From Amorphophallus konjac (Eukaryota; Streptophyta; Magnoliopsida; Alismatales; Araceae), in NCBI GenBank assembly GCA_022559845.1, contig CM040118.1, positions 161,592,331 through 161,656,330 of the forward strand: a DNA stretch of 64,000 bases, written 5' to 3'. The notes below the pieces were generated by a model. That model had not been told where the DNA came from. It did not search any database and saw only the letters and a program-made list of their open reading frames with translations. Positions 23,487-36,262 of this stretch are shown piece by piece. The stretch's first letter is position 1, and each line of letters starts with the position of its first letter. Position numbers and translations under genes: made by a program.

Positions 23487-24702
23487 TAGCGATTGTCATC
23501 GAGGGTGACATTGACGCCTCACTAGACTCTTGTTCGGAGTCGTCAACTTTGGGCTCAGCTTTTGTTTGCCCATGAGGAGGTAGCATCCCTATAACATTGA
23601 ATGCGTAATGGACCTCAAAGTCCCTCTCCTGATTATAACCATGTCCTCTCGTATCTTTACGAGAGAAAGGAGGTTGCCCTCGGACCTGCAGGGGATTCCA
23701 CAACTGACGGAAATATGCAGTCCGTGTGGGGTCCTGGACTTGAGGGATACATTGTTTTCTACACATTTCCCTGATGTACTCCGATACATCGTCCATTTCC
23801 TAGACTGACTCCAGTGCATTGTCGGGGATAATATCCCAGCCAAAATCATCCTCAAGAGGGCCTAACGGAACCAAATCTCCTTTGTAAAAGACAATTGGCT
23901 TGTCTTCCATGCTTTTCTTGCTCCTTCTCTTCCGCCGATAGGAGACTATGAAAGTCTTCAGTTGCTCTACCTCGTGCTCTTCCCTCTGAAATGAGAGATG
24001 AACATAGTTGGGCGGCAAGGAGATGCTCTAGTCGATGACCCAACTGATGAGGTTGGCTTCAAAGTCAACGCTTCGCCTCTCTGGCTGAGCCGACTTGGAA
24101 CCAGCTCTGATACTTAGCCTGTGGAGTCTTGCCAAGTCTTGGTTGACCGTGAATAGTTGTTCCTCAACTTCAGAGTCTACCTTTTGCTTCCCTTTATTTT
24201 TTACGGACTCAGGGGTTGCTAGAGTAGATTCCCCAAAATACAAGGAAGCATCTACCAAATGGCACTCGTTAAGATGGAACGGAGCTTGGTCTGCGAAGAT
24301 GGTATGTCGCTCCCCTCCCTTGGCATATTTAAGACATTGGTGCAGAGTTGAAGGAATAACCCAATTTTCATGCAACAATGGCCTTCCCAACAACACCTTA
24401 TAAGATGTGTCAACATTGATAATATAAAATGTCACTTTGGTGATGAAATCGCCCATGGCGAGCTTCACCTCAATCCGGCTGACAGCCTCCTCGGAGTCCT
24501 GGTTGAATCCCGAAATCTTGATCGCGTTCACCTTTTTCAAGTAAGGCGTCATGTACAAAGACTGAAAAGTCTTAAGGGGCATGATGTTGACGGCCGCTCC
24601 TGCGTCGACCAAAATGCGATTTACATCACGCCCATTAATTGTCCCTCGCATATATAAAGGGCGGTTGTGACACGGAAAAGACAAAAGCAGATCTTTATCC
24701 AT
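23413..24702 (-). pseudogene. Tat element aspartic protease and protease-RT linker
   Basis: The protease lies at about 24028-24702. It has the active-site ILVDAGAAVNIMP at about 24590-24620 and the LLGRPLLH flap-side segment near 24370. The linker 23413-24020 has a conserved DTRGHGY motif that also occurs (DTRGLGY) in the second Tat element near 49670, so it is a family feature. The region contains frame breaks near 24020 and 23800. The enzyme would cleave the Gag-Pol polyprotein. Confidence 0.8.
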
Positions 24703-24731
24703 GAACGTAATGTTGGCTGCAAAGCTTGGGC

Positions 24732-26320
24732 CTACAATTCTGTAACATGGGCTTCAAAGGCCTCAGGGTCTTGGAGTATTTTGATAAGAGCCACTCTCAA
24801 GCCTTTGCACCAAGCGAAGGCTTCCCAGATAGTAACATTTGTTGGGAACCGCTTCATGTGGTGAATGATCTTGCGATCTGCTCGAGCACGGGTTTTGTCA
24901 AATGGCGGGATAATTTCTGCCAGGGTCTTCGGCACTCCGCGAGGCTTCTCCCGCTTAGAAGGAGGCTCCTCCTCATTCCGACCGTCCACTTTTTCTTGGA
25001 ACAGTGGTGCCAAAGATTCATCCGGAGATGATAAGAGCTCATCGGATTTTTCCCCTATCAAAAGGGCTTATTGGCCTTGTAGGTTCACCCTTGTTGGAGG
25101 GACTTGCTTGCTCTAACGCCTTATCCTGCACTAGTGCACTGGCGACTTAGCGGGCTCTTCCTCTTCATCAGAAGAGTCAATTATGAAATGGACACTACCC
25201 GATTTTCTAGCTTCCGGGATGGGGGCTGGACCTTTTGAGGAGCCGAGTATGAAGGGGATACCCCGTACCTATGTCTCTGGGATAAGGCCTGGCTCTTCCC
25301 CTATAAATAATATGACTCGATCGAGAGTTAGGGGACCTTCACGTCTGCGACCCCGTCCTCTGCCATGACCTTGGTTGCTTCTCGTCGGACGACGCTGGTA
25401 CGTTGCCACGGGAGCCTTGCCCCCGAGGCCATCAGCCGGGTTGCCTCCTCTCGACGAAGAGTTTATGTTGTCGGATGGCGAGATCGCCACCATGTTATAG
25501 GAAAGCTCCTGGAGCATTCTTTGAGCGCCTCGACGGTGAGTTCCTCATCCTTATAAAATAAGGTGAGCTCCTCGGGGATGAGAAATTCTTCACCGTCTTC
25601 TAGGCGTTGGACCATCTCTCGAAGCCAACTGATGAGTCGATTGTCCCAGGACATATATTTGTCAAGAGTGACAGCCCTGGTGGGGCGAGCGGGAACAAAC
25701 TCCTCCAGCTCGTCTATCAATTTCTGCAATTGTTGCAGAGGAGTCGGCTGTTTGGGAGCCTCCATGGCCGCCACCTGCTCGGCTTGCTTCTTTAACCTCC
25801 TTTTCAGGTTCTTTTTGCAATTCTTCTCTTATTTCTTTTGGCGTACCGCCACCTGCTCGACTTGCCCCCAGCATTTTGTTTTCTGCTATGGGTCAGCTCC
25901 ATAGGAGCCTTGGTTCTAAGGTTCCTTCTTGGGGCAACCTTGGTCCAGTCAACCTCTTCTGGTTGCACCTAGAAGTTGGCATTGATCGCCTGAGCAATTA
26001 TTTCCGACGGCAACTCCTGGAACCCTGCTAGGCCAAAATGGGGCCCTTGGGGCCTTTGCAATTCCACAGGTTTTGCTTTAGTTGGCGATTTTGCCTGCTC
26101 GAGCTGTTGAGGTCTTTCTACAATTGACGACCTTGTTGGCTCAACACGGGATTGAGATTTGGCTTTGGGCTCCCTCATCTTGGCCTTGCCATTGTTACAT
26201 GGCTGAGGATTCCCATCTGTAATCATTCCAGGCTAGCTCGGCTCGGAAGTGGACTTAGAGCCTCTTCACATAACTTGGCCTTTTGGACTCTAGGCCTTGG
26301 GTCCCTCGCACTTGACCCAA
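24732..26320 (-). pseudogene. Tat element Gag C-terminal / Gag-protease spacer, basic and glycine-rich
   Basis: Three broken pieces are conserved in the second Tat element, so they belong to the polyprotein. These are a segment ending in an ARADRK..HHMKRFPTNVTIWEA block (24732-25061), an arginine/glycine-rich GHGRGRGRRR stretch (25269-25517), and a leucine/glutamate-rich helical piece with DKYMSWDNR (25463-25774). The basic stretch could bind RNA. Frames are interrupted several times. Confidence 0.6.
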
Positions 26321-26339
26321 CCTTTAGGGTTCAAATGAG

Positions 26340-27760
26340 GACTTTCGCCCATAAACTTGCCCGGCTGAATCTGCTGAGAGGTGGACTTGGTCTCTTGTGG
26401 CCTGACCTGCCCCTGCTGGGCTTGTTGGAGAATCTTCTCGGCGACCTCTTTGAGACGCCGCCTCGCCGTTGAATTCCCCTGCGCATTGATCTCCCCTTTT
26501 TAGATGAGGGTCTCCATGCAGCCTTGGACCTCCGGGCATTCCCCAGTGATGTGAGACACCCTGGCGTGATATTTGCAATAGTGGGGGTGACCCTTGGCCG
26601 TTTCATTATAATAAGACGGCGGGTCATGCACCATCACTCGACCCTCCTCCAGGAGTCTGTCAAAGATTTTCTCAGTGTCTTCCTTGAGGAAAGAGCACTG
26701 ATGAGAGGGTCGCCACCCTGGGTACCACAATGTGGATTTAGGCGGTTGAGAACTGGCTCATTCCTTTCCTGACTCGGGGAATTAGAATATAGCCGAAGCA
26801 TGTATGACATTGATAGAGAAGTTCAAACTCCCCTATCTGTGTGGCTGTGGTGGGCAAACCAAAGAGTCACCCATATCAATTACCCCTTGTCTGATTAAGT
26901 CCTCAGCGAGGTCTTTGAAAGCCTGGCAATCATGAATGATGTGGCATACCGCCTCGTGGTATGGACAATAACCTTGGTGTAGCGCGGCGTCTATTGCTTG
27001 ATGACTGATCGACACCGGGAGATCCAGTAGCCCTTCACGGCGACACGCGAAGAAAATTTGCAAGGTCTTCTGACGAGGGAAAGAGTATAACTTTTCCGGT
27101 CCCTCGTCCTCAGGTGAATCGGATGATTCCTCAGAGAGCCAACCCCTCGAGCTAGGGGGGATCCGGGCGGCGGATGGTACACCTGCTCTCTGTATGTGTG
27201 TCAGAACTGGTCCCCTGGCGAATGGCCCAAAGGGGAAGGTAGTCAACTGCTCATCGATGCTCTTTAGGAATTCCAACAGCCTCCGTTGTTCCAGCTGCAA
27301 CTGCCAGATCTCCCCTCGAATCTTCTGAATGGTCCTCCGCAGTGCCAGACATTCAAGTAGTGAGGAAGGAGCTGCTCCGAGGCCAGCATTGGGCTATTTA
27401 TTTGATGGCACATCCTCTAGTGCATTGGAGCTTGAGGTGGTTGCCACCATGTAGACCACAGTGGCCGACCGGTTCGATCGGCTCCAGACATGAGGCTGCG
27501 GCGAGTCAACCGCATGACCCAACATATTTATCAGGCCCTTCTAGATGAGCTCTTCTGCTATGTTCTTGAAAACTTAAAAATCTCCAATGGTTTGACCCAA
27601 CCTTCGGTGATACACACAATGAGTAGGGTCGTCTGTTTTATCCACCTCTGCGGACTTTCGCAGATCAAGTAGGGTGACGAGTGTTTCCTTCATGCACAGA
27701 TCAAAGAGCATCTTCATATGCTCTTTCCTAAAGGAGTAAGGCGCCTCCATATGCTCTGTT
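26340..27760 (-). pseudogene. Tat element Gag: three repeated zinc-knuckle modules
   Basis: Three copies of one module (an FDLC-like helix followed by C-x2-H..H-x4-C) lie in series on the minus strand: near 27590-27640, 26910-26970 and 26525-26585. The first is damaged, with the spacer histidine replaced by glutamine and the last cysteine by phenylalanine. The second (YCPYHEAVCHIIHDC) and third (YCKYHARVSHITGEC) keep all four ligands. The second Tat element shows only one such module near 53130-53190. The modules would bind RNA in packaging. Stops separate the copies. Confidence 0.75.
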
Positions 27761-29110
27761 AATACAGCGGCTACAGCCTTGGTGTCGGACCTTTTGCTAT
27801 TACTATTTGATTTTCCTTCCCCTTTGTCTCCATTCATCGGGGAGAAGTCCACAGAATTTAGCTCCTTGCCGCTGGTCGGGCAATCTTTGGAGGACTTGCC
27901 TTTGACAGAAGCATGTACCGAGTGATCAGCGAAGAACATTTCAATCTCCACTACCATCGTGTTCAGCTGGTCGAAGCTTCTGATATTCGAGCCCATAAGC
28001 TTTTCGCTAACTTACGCCGCTAAGCCTCTACGGCATATGGTGATCGCGTCTTCGGGGATCGGAGGATTATCACAGCACATGCTGACGTCCCTCCACTGCT
28101 TGATGAAGTCCAATGCAATCTCACCCTTTCTTTGTTTGAAGGTGCAAAGTTCCGCCAGACACTTTGCGTTCGGGCATTTGGAAACGGTCAATGAACTTCT
28201 TCTGCATATCAACCCAATCAGCCACTGAGTTGTACTTTAGTCTGGAATATCACTGAAAGACGGTGCCTGTCAGGGATGTGGCGAAGTATCGCAAAAGATA
28301 CGACTCTTCCAGCGTCAATTCACCCATGGTCGTCACGTAGTAGGTCAAGTGTTCATGCGGCGAACTCTGCCCATTGAACTTCTAGAGTTTTGGGGCTTTT
28401 GGGCAATCTGGCAGAAGTTTCTTGAACTGATGGTGAATGTGATATGGCCCGTTGTACAGATCAACGGTAACCACGCCCTCACCATATTGAGCGAACTTTG
28501 CCTCCACAATTCGCTCGATCATCTGCCTCTGGGCCATTATGCTTTCTGCAGCATGAGTAGCAGATGATCGCACATTGGCCTCGTTCAGCGGGGATTCAAA
28601 CTCTGCTACTATCGGTAACTTTGCCGCGGCAACTGAAGCATGGGTCGTGACTGGAATGGGAGGAGGTTGTTGTTTCATTCCCGTGGGCGCCGCTTGAGGC
28701 TGAATATAAACCTCCTTTACACGCAATAATACTTGCAAGAGGTTCTTGAGTTCTTGATTTTCGCGTCGGAGTTCTTCCAACGCAAGGGCCTGAACCTCTC
28801 TTCCAAGATCGTCCTCGTGCCCTGGGTTACTGTCCCCATCGACACTATGGACATCTTCTTGGTGCTCCTCTTGCCGCGTCGACTCGGGCTGAGATATTCC
28901 GGCCGCATGTGTCTGCAACATCTGCGCAAGAACCCAGGAGACGGCCCTTGACTTCCTCAAAGTCAGGAGAGGTTGGTTCAATTCTCCCGAGGTGTCCTCC
29001 GGCTACTTATCGGCGGAGGTTGTGTAGCAGGTGAACACCTTGATGGTGCCGTTGGTCACCTAAACCACTCGCTTCTTCCTGGGCGGTTGTCTACCAGGCT
29101 TAGGTGCCAT
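27574..29110 (-). pseudogene. Tat element Gag, capsid-type domain
   Basis: The N-terminal 200 codons (28382-28981) hold a leucine-zipper-like coiled coil (ALEELRRENQELKNLLQ) and a glutamine/proline linker. The retrotransposon gag core follows with MGELTLEESYLLRYFATSL (about 28270-28330) and LCTFKQRKGEIALDFIKQWRD (about 28090-28150). At least four stops or frameshifts occur between 28382 and 27574. The protein would assemble the virus-like particle. The equivalent core in the second Tat element is at 53419-54060. Confidence 0.8.
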
Positions 29111-29867
29111 CCCTAGTCTGTCAAAAATAGACACTCGAGACGTAGAAGCCTATGCAGAGTAATCCTCGTCTGTGGGCATTGAACTGGCCCACGGGGAGGT
29201 TGGCCGGACTTGCTTGTGGGCCCCTCGGCGCTTTTGCCCATGTGGGAGCTGAGTTGTGGACCTCAGAGAAATTGAGGTCTCAATGCTTGCCGGGCTCCGC
29301 ATCTGTTGCAAGTCCGACATGCAGAAGGGGCTTTCCGACATTGCCCGCTTAATAATTCGGGTCGCCTCCTTGGTGACCCAGATCTTTTTCAGGTGGAGCT
29401 GACACTCCACAATTGGATTGCCCCCTGACTTTAATCGAGGAGCTGTTGGTTTGGGTCGTCGCATCTGACCCTAGTTCGCCGCCGGTATGATGGACTTCTT
29501 CAATTTTGCTCCGTCCTCCCGGACTTGTCGAAGAAACTCAAAGCGGTTGGAGGTGGAGATAGTTAGGACGTGCTAGTCCCGAGGCAAACTTGGCTCGCCT
29601 CCATCGAGTCAGATGCAAAAATCTCCGACAATTTTTGTTTTGCTGAAGCGAGATGTTGCCGCTGTAGGTTTTGTGCCCTTACAGCTACGACGTTGCCCCG
29701 TTGAGCAGGAGCGGCGCTAGTGACGCCTACCATAGGCGTGGCGTCATTGCGACGGCGACGCTACCCTCGCTATGAAGGAGCAGTACCTCTGAGGGTGGCC
29801 GCAGTAGAGTTGGTGCCGTTATGGCGGCGGCGTTGCCCCCGTTGTGTAGGAGTGACGTCGACAGTGA

Positions 29868-30160
29868 CTTGGTTGACTGAGAAAACTCAGCCAGTTGCTT
29901 GGGCAGAAGGCCTGACACCTTTGGCCATTGTCTTGTCGACCGAGCGGACTCAGTCAGTTGTAAAGACGAAGGGTCTGGCCCCCTTGGCCGCTATGGCAGA
30001 AGGCCTAACACCTCCAACAGTAGACGAGTTAACCGGGAAGACCCGGCCAGTTGATCAGACAGAGGGTCTGACACCCTCGACAATTGCAAAGTCGGCTGAA
30101 CGGGCTCGACCGGTTGTCGGAGCGGAGGGCCTAACACCCTCAGCAGTTGTAGCAACAGGT
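29868..30160. repeat. 63-bp tandem repeat in the Tat leader
   Basis: On the plus strand a 21-residue unit with the shape (T/A)E(K/R)(T/A)(Q/R)PV..(A/T)EGLTP recurs about four times, with one unit partly duplicated. It lies between the 5' LTR and Gag. Whether either strand is translated is unclear, but the period is a multiple of three and the plus-strand frame stays open from 29720 to 30274. Confidence 0.65.
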
Positions 30161-30279
30161 GCAGCTGAACTGGCTCCAGCCACAGTAACAACGTCCAGAA
30201 AGAAGGGCGAGCCGACAACTGGCGGAAAGTCGCCGAAGGCGATGGGGGTCGCCAGGTATCTGAACCTGGCGTGATTGGC

Positions 30280-30810
30280 GATGACCTGGGGTCCGTATGT
30301 CATGACTACCATTGTCGATGTCGGTGGTGGTGGTGCGTAACACACAAGCAGGGGAATGTGCAAATGCACAAACAGGCACAAGCGAGCGCTAAGGGTGTGC
30401 CCTCCTCTTCCCATCCTGTAAAAGGAAAAGGGGCAATCAAGATCTTGGAGAAGGTTTGGGGACTTGTTTGACAGAAAGAAGAAAGGCGGGAGAGGTCCTA
30501 CATATCATGCCAGTCTGTTGGTCACGGAATATTCTTTTTAAAGAATTATAAAGATAGCACATAGAGGGGCTGTATAAATAGTATGTGCGGGGTTTATTCC
30601 GTGGGTGCACATCGTATCAGACGATTTGGATTCGAGTGCTGGACCTTTCCCCACTGACTGCAGTTAATGTTGATTTACATCGGCCTAACAACCAAACACT
30701 ATTGTTTAACTATCAAAGAAATCCTAAGATCTTCTATAAGAGTCCTAGTACCGAGGGCAGGCTTACTTGCATGGCTCAAAGCTAATTTTCACTCACCACC
30801 AAAAGATTAA
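30280..30810 (-). other. Tat 5' leader next to the 5' LTR; primer-binding site not certain
   Basis: No coding sequence is seen. Just inside the LTR the minus strand reads TGGTGGTGAGTG (30789-30800), which begins with TGG as a primer-binding site should. I could not match it to a specific tRNA. Confidence 0.4.
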
Positions 30811-32702
30811 TGGAATTAGGGTTTCACCAAAGGCCACTAGGTTAGGCAAAAAAACCCTGTAGTTTGAGGATATGACTGCAATTTTGCAGAAGCCGTAAGT
30901 GCTTTTGGAGTGTCGGGAGGTTTCCTAGACTCCAGGGTTATTTTGACAATTCCAGGTTTCCAAGGGTATTTTGATAATTTTATCGAGGCAGGGACATTTC
31001 TGGAATTTCCAGGTTGGAGAGAGAGTATGGTAAAATCTTTGACTTCCAAGGGCGTTAAGGCCATTTCCGGAAAATTTAGGAGTTATTTAGCCATTTCTAG
31101 ATTGCAAGGGTATTTTGATAATTTTATTAGACCAAGGGTAGGCCTAGGGTTTGAGATGGCATTTAGGTGACAGAGTGGTTTGACAAAGCCCTGAGTGGAG
31201 GAACGAAGCTGGGCTTCATGGAAGGCACGCTAACGTTCATTTTCAGGAAAATGGGGTATGTGCACAATTTTTCGAAAAGTCATGGCTCATTTGTAATTTT
31301 TCTGGACCAGCACACAAAGGAACAACTAAGTGCGTTCATATGAGAGTAGAAGGTTGCAACGAGTTGTCGACTGTAAAAAAGAAAGGGGTCTCCACAATGA
31401 CGCAGGATATAGGGGCATAGCCCCAATTACAAAAGGTTGCAAAATAAAAATGCAAACAACAGGACTTGAATTTTATGCAGTCCTGCAACGGGCATTTCTG
31501 TAATTCCTGATTATCAAGGGGGAATTACATAATTCGGCCATCCAAGACGCATGAAAAATTACAAATATAGTCTCCAAGGGCAAAATCACGCATATAGCCT
31601 CCAAGGGCACAACTACAGGACCTGGGGTATCACATACCCTTAATGGGCCAGACAACAAACAATGTTCCTCGCACTATGTTGCTCTGTCTCCATGAGTCTT
31701 TACAAGTCCGTATGTGTATGTGCTTGTTCTTCCTTGGACCCCCGGGGGTGCATTTATAGAAAGTGAAAAGCCACTGGGGTTGATTGACCCCGTACGGGGT
31801 GGATCGGATTCGAAATGACATCGGGAGGGTCTTTTCCCCTTTTTTTTTTTTTGCAAGAGAGAGAGGAGGGTGGCGAGGACAAATGACCCCAGGACCCCAC
31901 CCGGGGTCAAATGACCCCGGACAGGCCCCATCGTGGTCGAATGACCCCGGGCGGGTCTATCTAGGGTAGTTTGACACCGGGCAAGTCCAGTCGGGGTCGT
32001 TTAACCCAGGGTGGGTCCGCCAGGCCGCGCGCGACGGGTTTGCCCGACCGCACGTAGGACTGTCCGGGGTCGAGCGACCCCGGACAGGTCCCGGACGGGT
32101 CTGATCGGACGACCCCGGGCAGGTCCGCCCGGCCGTGGGCGACGGGTTCACCCGGCCGCACGCGGGACTGTCTGGGGTCAGACGACCCCGGACGGGCCCC
32201 TCAAGCCTACTCCTTTGTATGAACCCTGGGTTTTATGTTTTTTCAGCCTTTCTTCTCGCAACACGTCGCGTGGAGAGGAGAAAGTGTTCTTCTTGTTCGG
32301 TCGTCGTCTTCTCCGTGTCGTCGGTCGAAAGGAGGGGGCTTGTATTCATCCAAGCTGCGTGATACACGTGTTGGACTTCTCCAGAAGTGTGTACACCATC
32401 TCTTGCACCCTCTTTCTTTACTACAAGGGCTTTTTTTGTATGACTATCCTCCACCATGGACATCTGAGGAAGGACTCACTCCGGAGTTCGTCCGAGGCCA
32501 CACGACCCTGACAATCGTCGTAGATTTAACTCAGCTTTCAACCACCTCGTTTGCTGCAAGGGGTTTATGATTGATGTAATGGTCGGGCTACAGAGTCCCG
32601 GCATGTGGAAATATCCCATGGAACGGAGGTACGCTGCATGTTGAACCTCGAGCAACTCGAGTGAAGTGTCTCGATCTATTCGAGGAAATTAACGGGTGCA
32701 AC
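30811..32702 (-). repeat. LTR (5' LTR relative to gag-pol), right copy
   Basis: Direct copy of 11300-13123. It ends ...GGTGCAAC at 32702, one base short of the left copy, and passes straight into LINE coding sequence. The gag-pol TATA box (minus, about 31751-31760) is kept. Confidence 0.9.
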
Positions 32703-35700
32703 TGGACCATGCTCCAGTTTTTGTCAAAATTAAAGATCAATCGAAGCGCATCTCCAAGGTCTTTTTCCAACAAATGTGGATTAAGCATGATAATTTTCTG
32801 CAAGCTGTGGCCAGGTCATGGAAGACACGTCCGATGGCCTCCTCTGCAATCAACACCCTCTACCTCAAATTAAAGGCCACCAAATCCACGGTAAAGGCGT
32901 GGAACAAGGAGGTGTTCGGCAATGTTTTTCAGAATTGTTGCAAGGCTGAGGATCATGTGATTAAGACCCAATTTCAGTTCGATAATGATCCTTCGGACTC
33001 AAATTTTGCACTTCTTGATATGGCTAAATCAGCTTTGTCTGCAAACTATCTTCAGGAGGAGATATATTGGCGGCAAAAATCACGTATCAGATGGTTGGCA
33101 GAAGGTGACAGAAATACAAAAAAATTTCATGCTACGGCTCTTAATAACCGGAGCCGAGGTATTATATCTCAACTTAGTGATCAGCATGGGTCTGTGGTCA
33201 CTGACCCTGAGGCACTAAAGAACTTGGTGGTTGCACACTTTACTCAGGCTTTATCATCCCAAGAGCATTTTATTCCAGCCGAACTGCTAAATTGCATTCC
33301 TCAATTGGTCTCCCCTAGTGATAATGACTTTCTCACCAAAATTACTCCTATTGATGAAATTAAACAGGTGGTCTTCTCTATGTCTCTGGATGGAGCGCCT
33401 GGCCCAGACAGATTCTCTGGTCATTTCTATCAGTCCGCCTGGCACATTATTTCTCCAGAAGTTTGCACAGATGTGCAGGAGTTCTTCGCCTCCAAACGAG
33501 CCTTGCCCCGTTCATATACTTTGGCTATCATCAGTCCGGTTCCCAAGGTAGCGGCACCCTCTGAAATTTCAGATTATCGGCCCATCAGTTTGTGCAACTT
33601 CGCCTTCAAAATCATCTCAAAGCTCCTCAATGATAGGTTGGCCAAACTATTACCCAATATTATTTCACACGAACAAGGGGCATTTATCAAGGGCCGGTAC
33701 ATTGTGGATAACATTCACCTAGCTCAGGATATGGCCCATGACATTGGACGGAAAGTCCGTGGACATAATGTTATTTTTAAGATTGATATGGCCAAGGCTT
33801 ACGATCGTATGGAGTGGCATTTGTTGCTGGCGGCTCTTCATTGATTTGGCTTTTCAAACTCAGTCCTAGCTTTGATTGAGCCTCTACTTAACAATTGTTG
33901 GTTCTCGGTCATCGTGAATGGTGAAATGTCGGGCTTCTTTAAGTCTACGAGAGGCCTCCGACAGGGTGATCCCTTGGTGCCATCCCTTTTCATTCTCGCG
34001 GAGGAGGTGCTCAGTCGTTCTATATCTAGTGCTTACGCTGAGCATCGGATGGGGTACTATTCTGCTCCTCAAGTTTGCCCGTGTATTTCTCATTTATTAT
34101 TTGCAGATGGCATCCTCCTCTGTGCAAACGGGCATTCTAGATCAATCAGAAATCTCATGAGGCTGTTAAAAGGTGCATGAACAGGCTTCTGGTCAGCAAA
34201 TTAATGTGTCCAAAAGCTGTTTTCTCCTTCACTCGCAGGCGCCCTCTGCATTGAAGCTTAAAATCCACTCCCTGATGGGTTTTTCACACCAATGCTTTCC
34301 TCTCAAATATTTGGGAATTCCACTCATCTCCGGCAGATCAAAAAAGGTTTTCTTCTCTGGCATCTTAGCCACCATTAACAGGAAACTTCAAGGCCGGAGA
34401 GCGAGCCTGCTTTCCCAGGGAGGTCGACTGACTCTTATCAAACATGTTCTGACCTCAATTCCTATTTATACCTTGGCTAGCACCCCAGTGCATGAGGGTA
34501 TTCACAAATTGATCGATAGTGCTCTTGCAATTTTTTTCTGGGGCTCCACCATGGAGGGTCCAAAAAGACACTGGAAAGCCTGGTCTTCCATTACAAAGCC
34601 GGTGAGGGACGGAGGCCTGGGCGTGCTCTCACTCAGGACCATGCAACTTGCGATGTGTGTTAAGATGCTTTGGCGGGCCTTGCATACTACATCCCTGTGG
34701 GCTACCTATTTCAAAGTCAAGCACCTCAGAGGGCGCCATCCTTCAGTGGTTAATTTTTCATCTATTAAAGGCCCCGCTCATCATGTTTGGCACGGGGTGA
34801 AGGAGCTCGTTTTACAGCACAGCAGGGTGATTATCGGGAATGGTTCTGCTAGCTTTTGGCATGACAAATGGCTGGGAGATCCCCTATCGTCATTTATCCC
34901 TGATGGTATAGTAGCCCACTTGAACTCCTGTCTGTTATCTGTCAGAGAATGCATTTCCAGCCCAAATATGGAGCAGCAGAGACTACTAAATGATTTTGTT
35001 CCTAGCTCTGTTACCAGCAAGTTTCAAGAACTCACTTTCTCTGACAACCCTGACATTCACATCTGGACTCTTACTTCGAATGGGGTCTTCTCCACCTCAT
35101 CGATTAATAAGCTCACCAATGCTCAGCCTCCTCCCCACTTTGATTGGAAGCGACTGTGGTCTCCTTTTATACCAACCAAATGGTCCGTCCACGCTTGGCG
35201 AGTGTTGCAGAACAGTCTGCCCATGGATGACAGGGTTGCGCAGCTGGGTATCCACTTGTGTTCCAGATGCTCTTGCTGTTTGAGCCCAGGCCAGGAATCC
35301 ATTGACCATCTATTTATCCGTGGGGAATGGGCTGCTTTGATTGGGACTTTTTGGGTCGTTTTAGTCTAGCCAGACCCCATGGCCAGCTCACCTGTTTCCA
35401 GACCATCACTCACATACTAATGGGTTGCAGGATCTCCTCTCTTCATGGCCTTTTCACCCAGACTGCAATCTGTGCAATGATGTGGGAGATATGGCGGGCA
35501 CAAAGTCTGGTCAGATATGAAGGCTCTGCGATCACAGGGCAGACAATCAAGGCAAAACTGACTGATCAGATAAAATTTGTGCTGTCGCATGCTCCTCTCC
35601 AGAAGACGGATGGTGGTAAAAGAAAACTGCTCATCTCTTTTGGCATCCGAGCTGCTCCTCCTCTGCAGCAAATTTGTCGCAGTGTCCAGCGGTGCCACCC

Positions 35701-36184
35701 GCCATTCCAAGCTCTGAAATTAAATACCGATGGCACCTGCAAAATAAATAGCAGCTCAGGTGGAGGCAGCCTCATCAGAAACCATGATGGTCAATTGGTT
35801 TTTGCTTTCTCCCATTACTATGGTACCTGCAACAGTCTGATTGCTGAAACCAGGGCACTCCTGGATGCCCTCAGATATGCACAGGCCTTGTTTTGCCGTT
35901 TGGAGCTGATTGAAAGTGATGCCAAGCTGCTGGTCGATGTCATTACAGGAACCACCGCCTGCCCCTGGACACTTATCACTCTGATCCGGGAAACCAAAAC
36001 TTTGTGTGGTGCCACCAAAATCGCTCATGTCTTTAGAGAAGCCAATCACGCTGCTGATCGCTTAGCCAATTTTGATTGTCATTCACATTGTGATTCTTTT
36101 TTCTTTAACTGGCAGTCTTTACCGTGGGATGTCCGGGGAGCTGTCAAATGGGATAAACTAGGGATTCCTAGTATTCGCATGTAA
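32703..36184 (+). pseudogene. LINE ORF2: reverse transcriptase and RNase H
   Basis: RT motifs are clear: DGAPGPD (about 33393), SDYRPISLCN (33572), QGAFIKGR (33676), KIDMAKAYDR (33782) and the GLRQGDPL box (33955). The catalytic FADD box reads FADG (34100-34111), which loses one metal-binding aspartate. A TGA at 33842, a frameshift in an A run at 34168-34171, and another frameshift near 35340 interrupt the frame. RNase H (LNTDGTCK near 35720, SDAKLLVD, FREANHAAD) ends at 36184. In this LINE group RNase H helps remove template RNA. Confidence 0.9.
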
Positions 36185-36262
36185 TTGTTTTCTTCCATAT
36201 AAATAAATCTGGTGGTGGCACATTGCCGCCTCCTATGGCTTTTTATATAAAAATAAAAAAAG
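32703..36262 (+). mobile_element. L1-type LINE (RT plus RNase H), 5' part lost
   Basis: The reading begins in the last motif of the endonuclease domain (DHAP) at the Tat LTR border, so ORF1 and most of the endonuclease are missing. RT, the C-terminal zinc-finger region and a plant-type RNase H follow. The 3' end is an A-rich tail at about 36246-36262. The missing 5' half is not found left of the Tat element at 11300, so a simple insertion of Tat into this LINE does not explain the border. Confidence 0.88.

Larger units (their letters stand above)
11300..32702 (-). mobile_element. Giant Tat-lineage Ty3/gypsy retrotransposon, 21.4 kb, with antisense PMD gene
   Basis: Two direct repeats (11300-13123 and 30811-32702) flank the element as LTRs. 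Their ends read TG...CA on the minus strand, though the right copy lacks the last base. Minus-strand order is 5' LTR, leader with repeats, Gag, protease, RT, RNase H, archaeal-type RNase H (aRNH), integrase, minisatellite, an opposed gene, 3' LTR. Two RNase H domains and extra ORFs are hallmarks of the Tat lineage. All ORFs carry stops and frameshifts. No 5-bp target duplication is visible: the left flank is Harbinger-like sequence and the right flank starts inside a LINE, so at least one side is rearranged. Confidence 0.9.
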
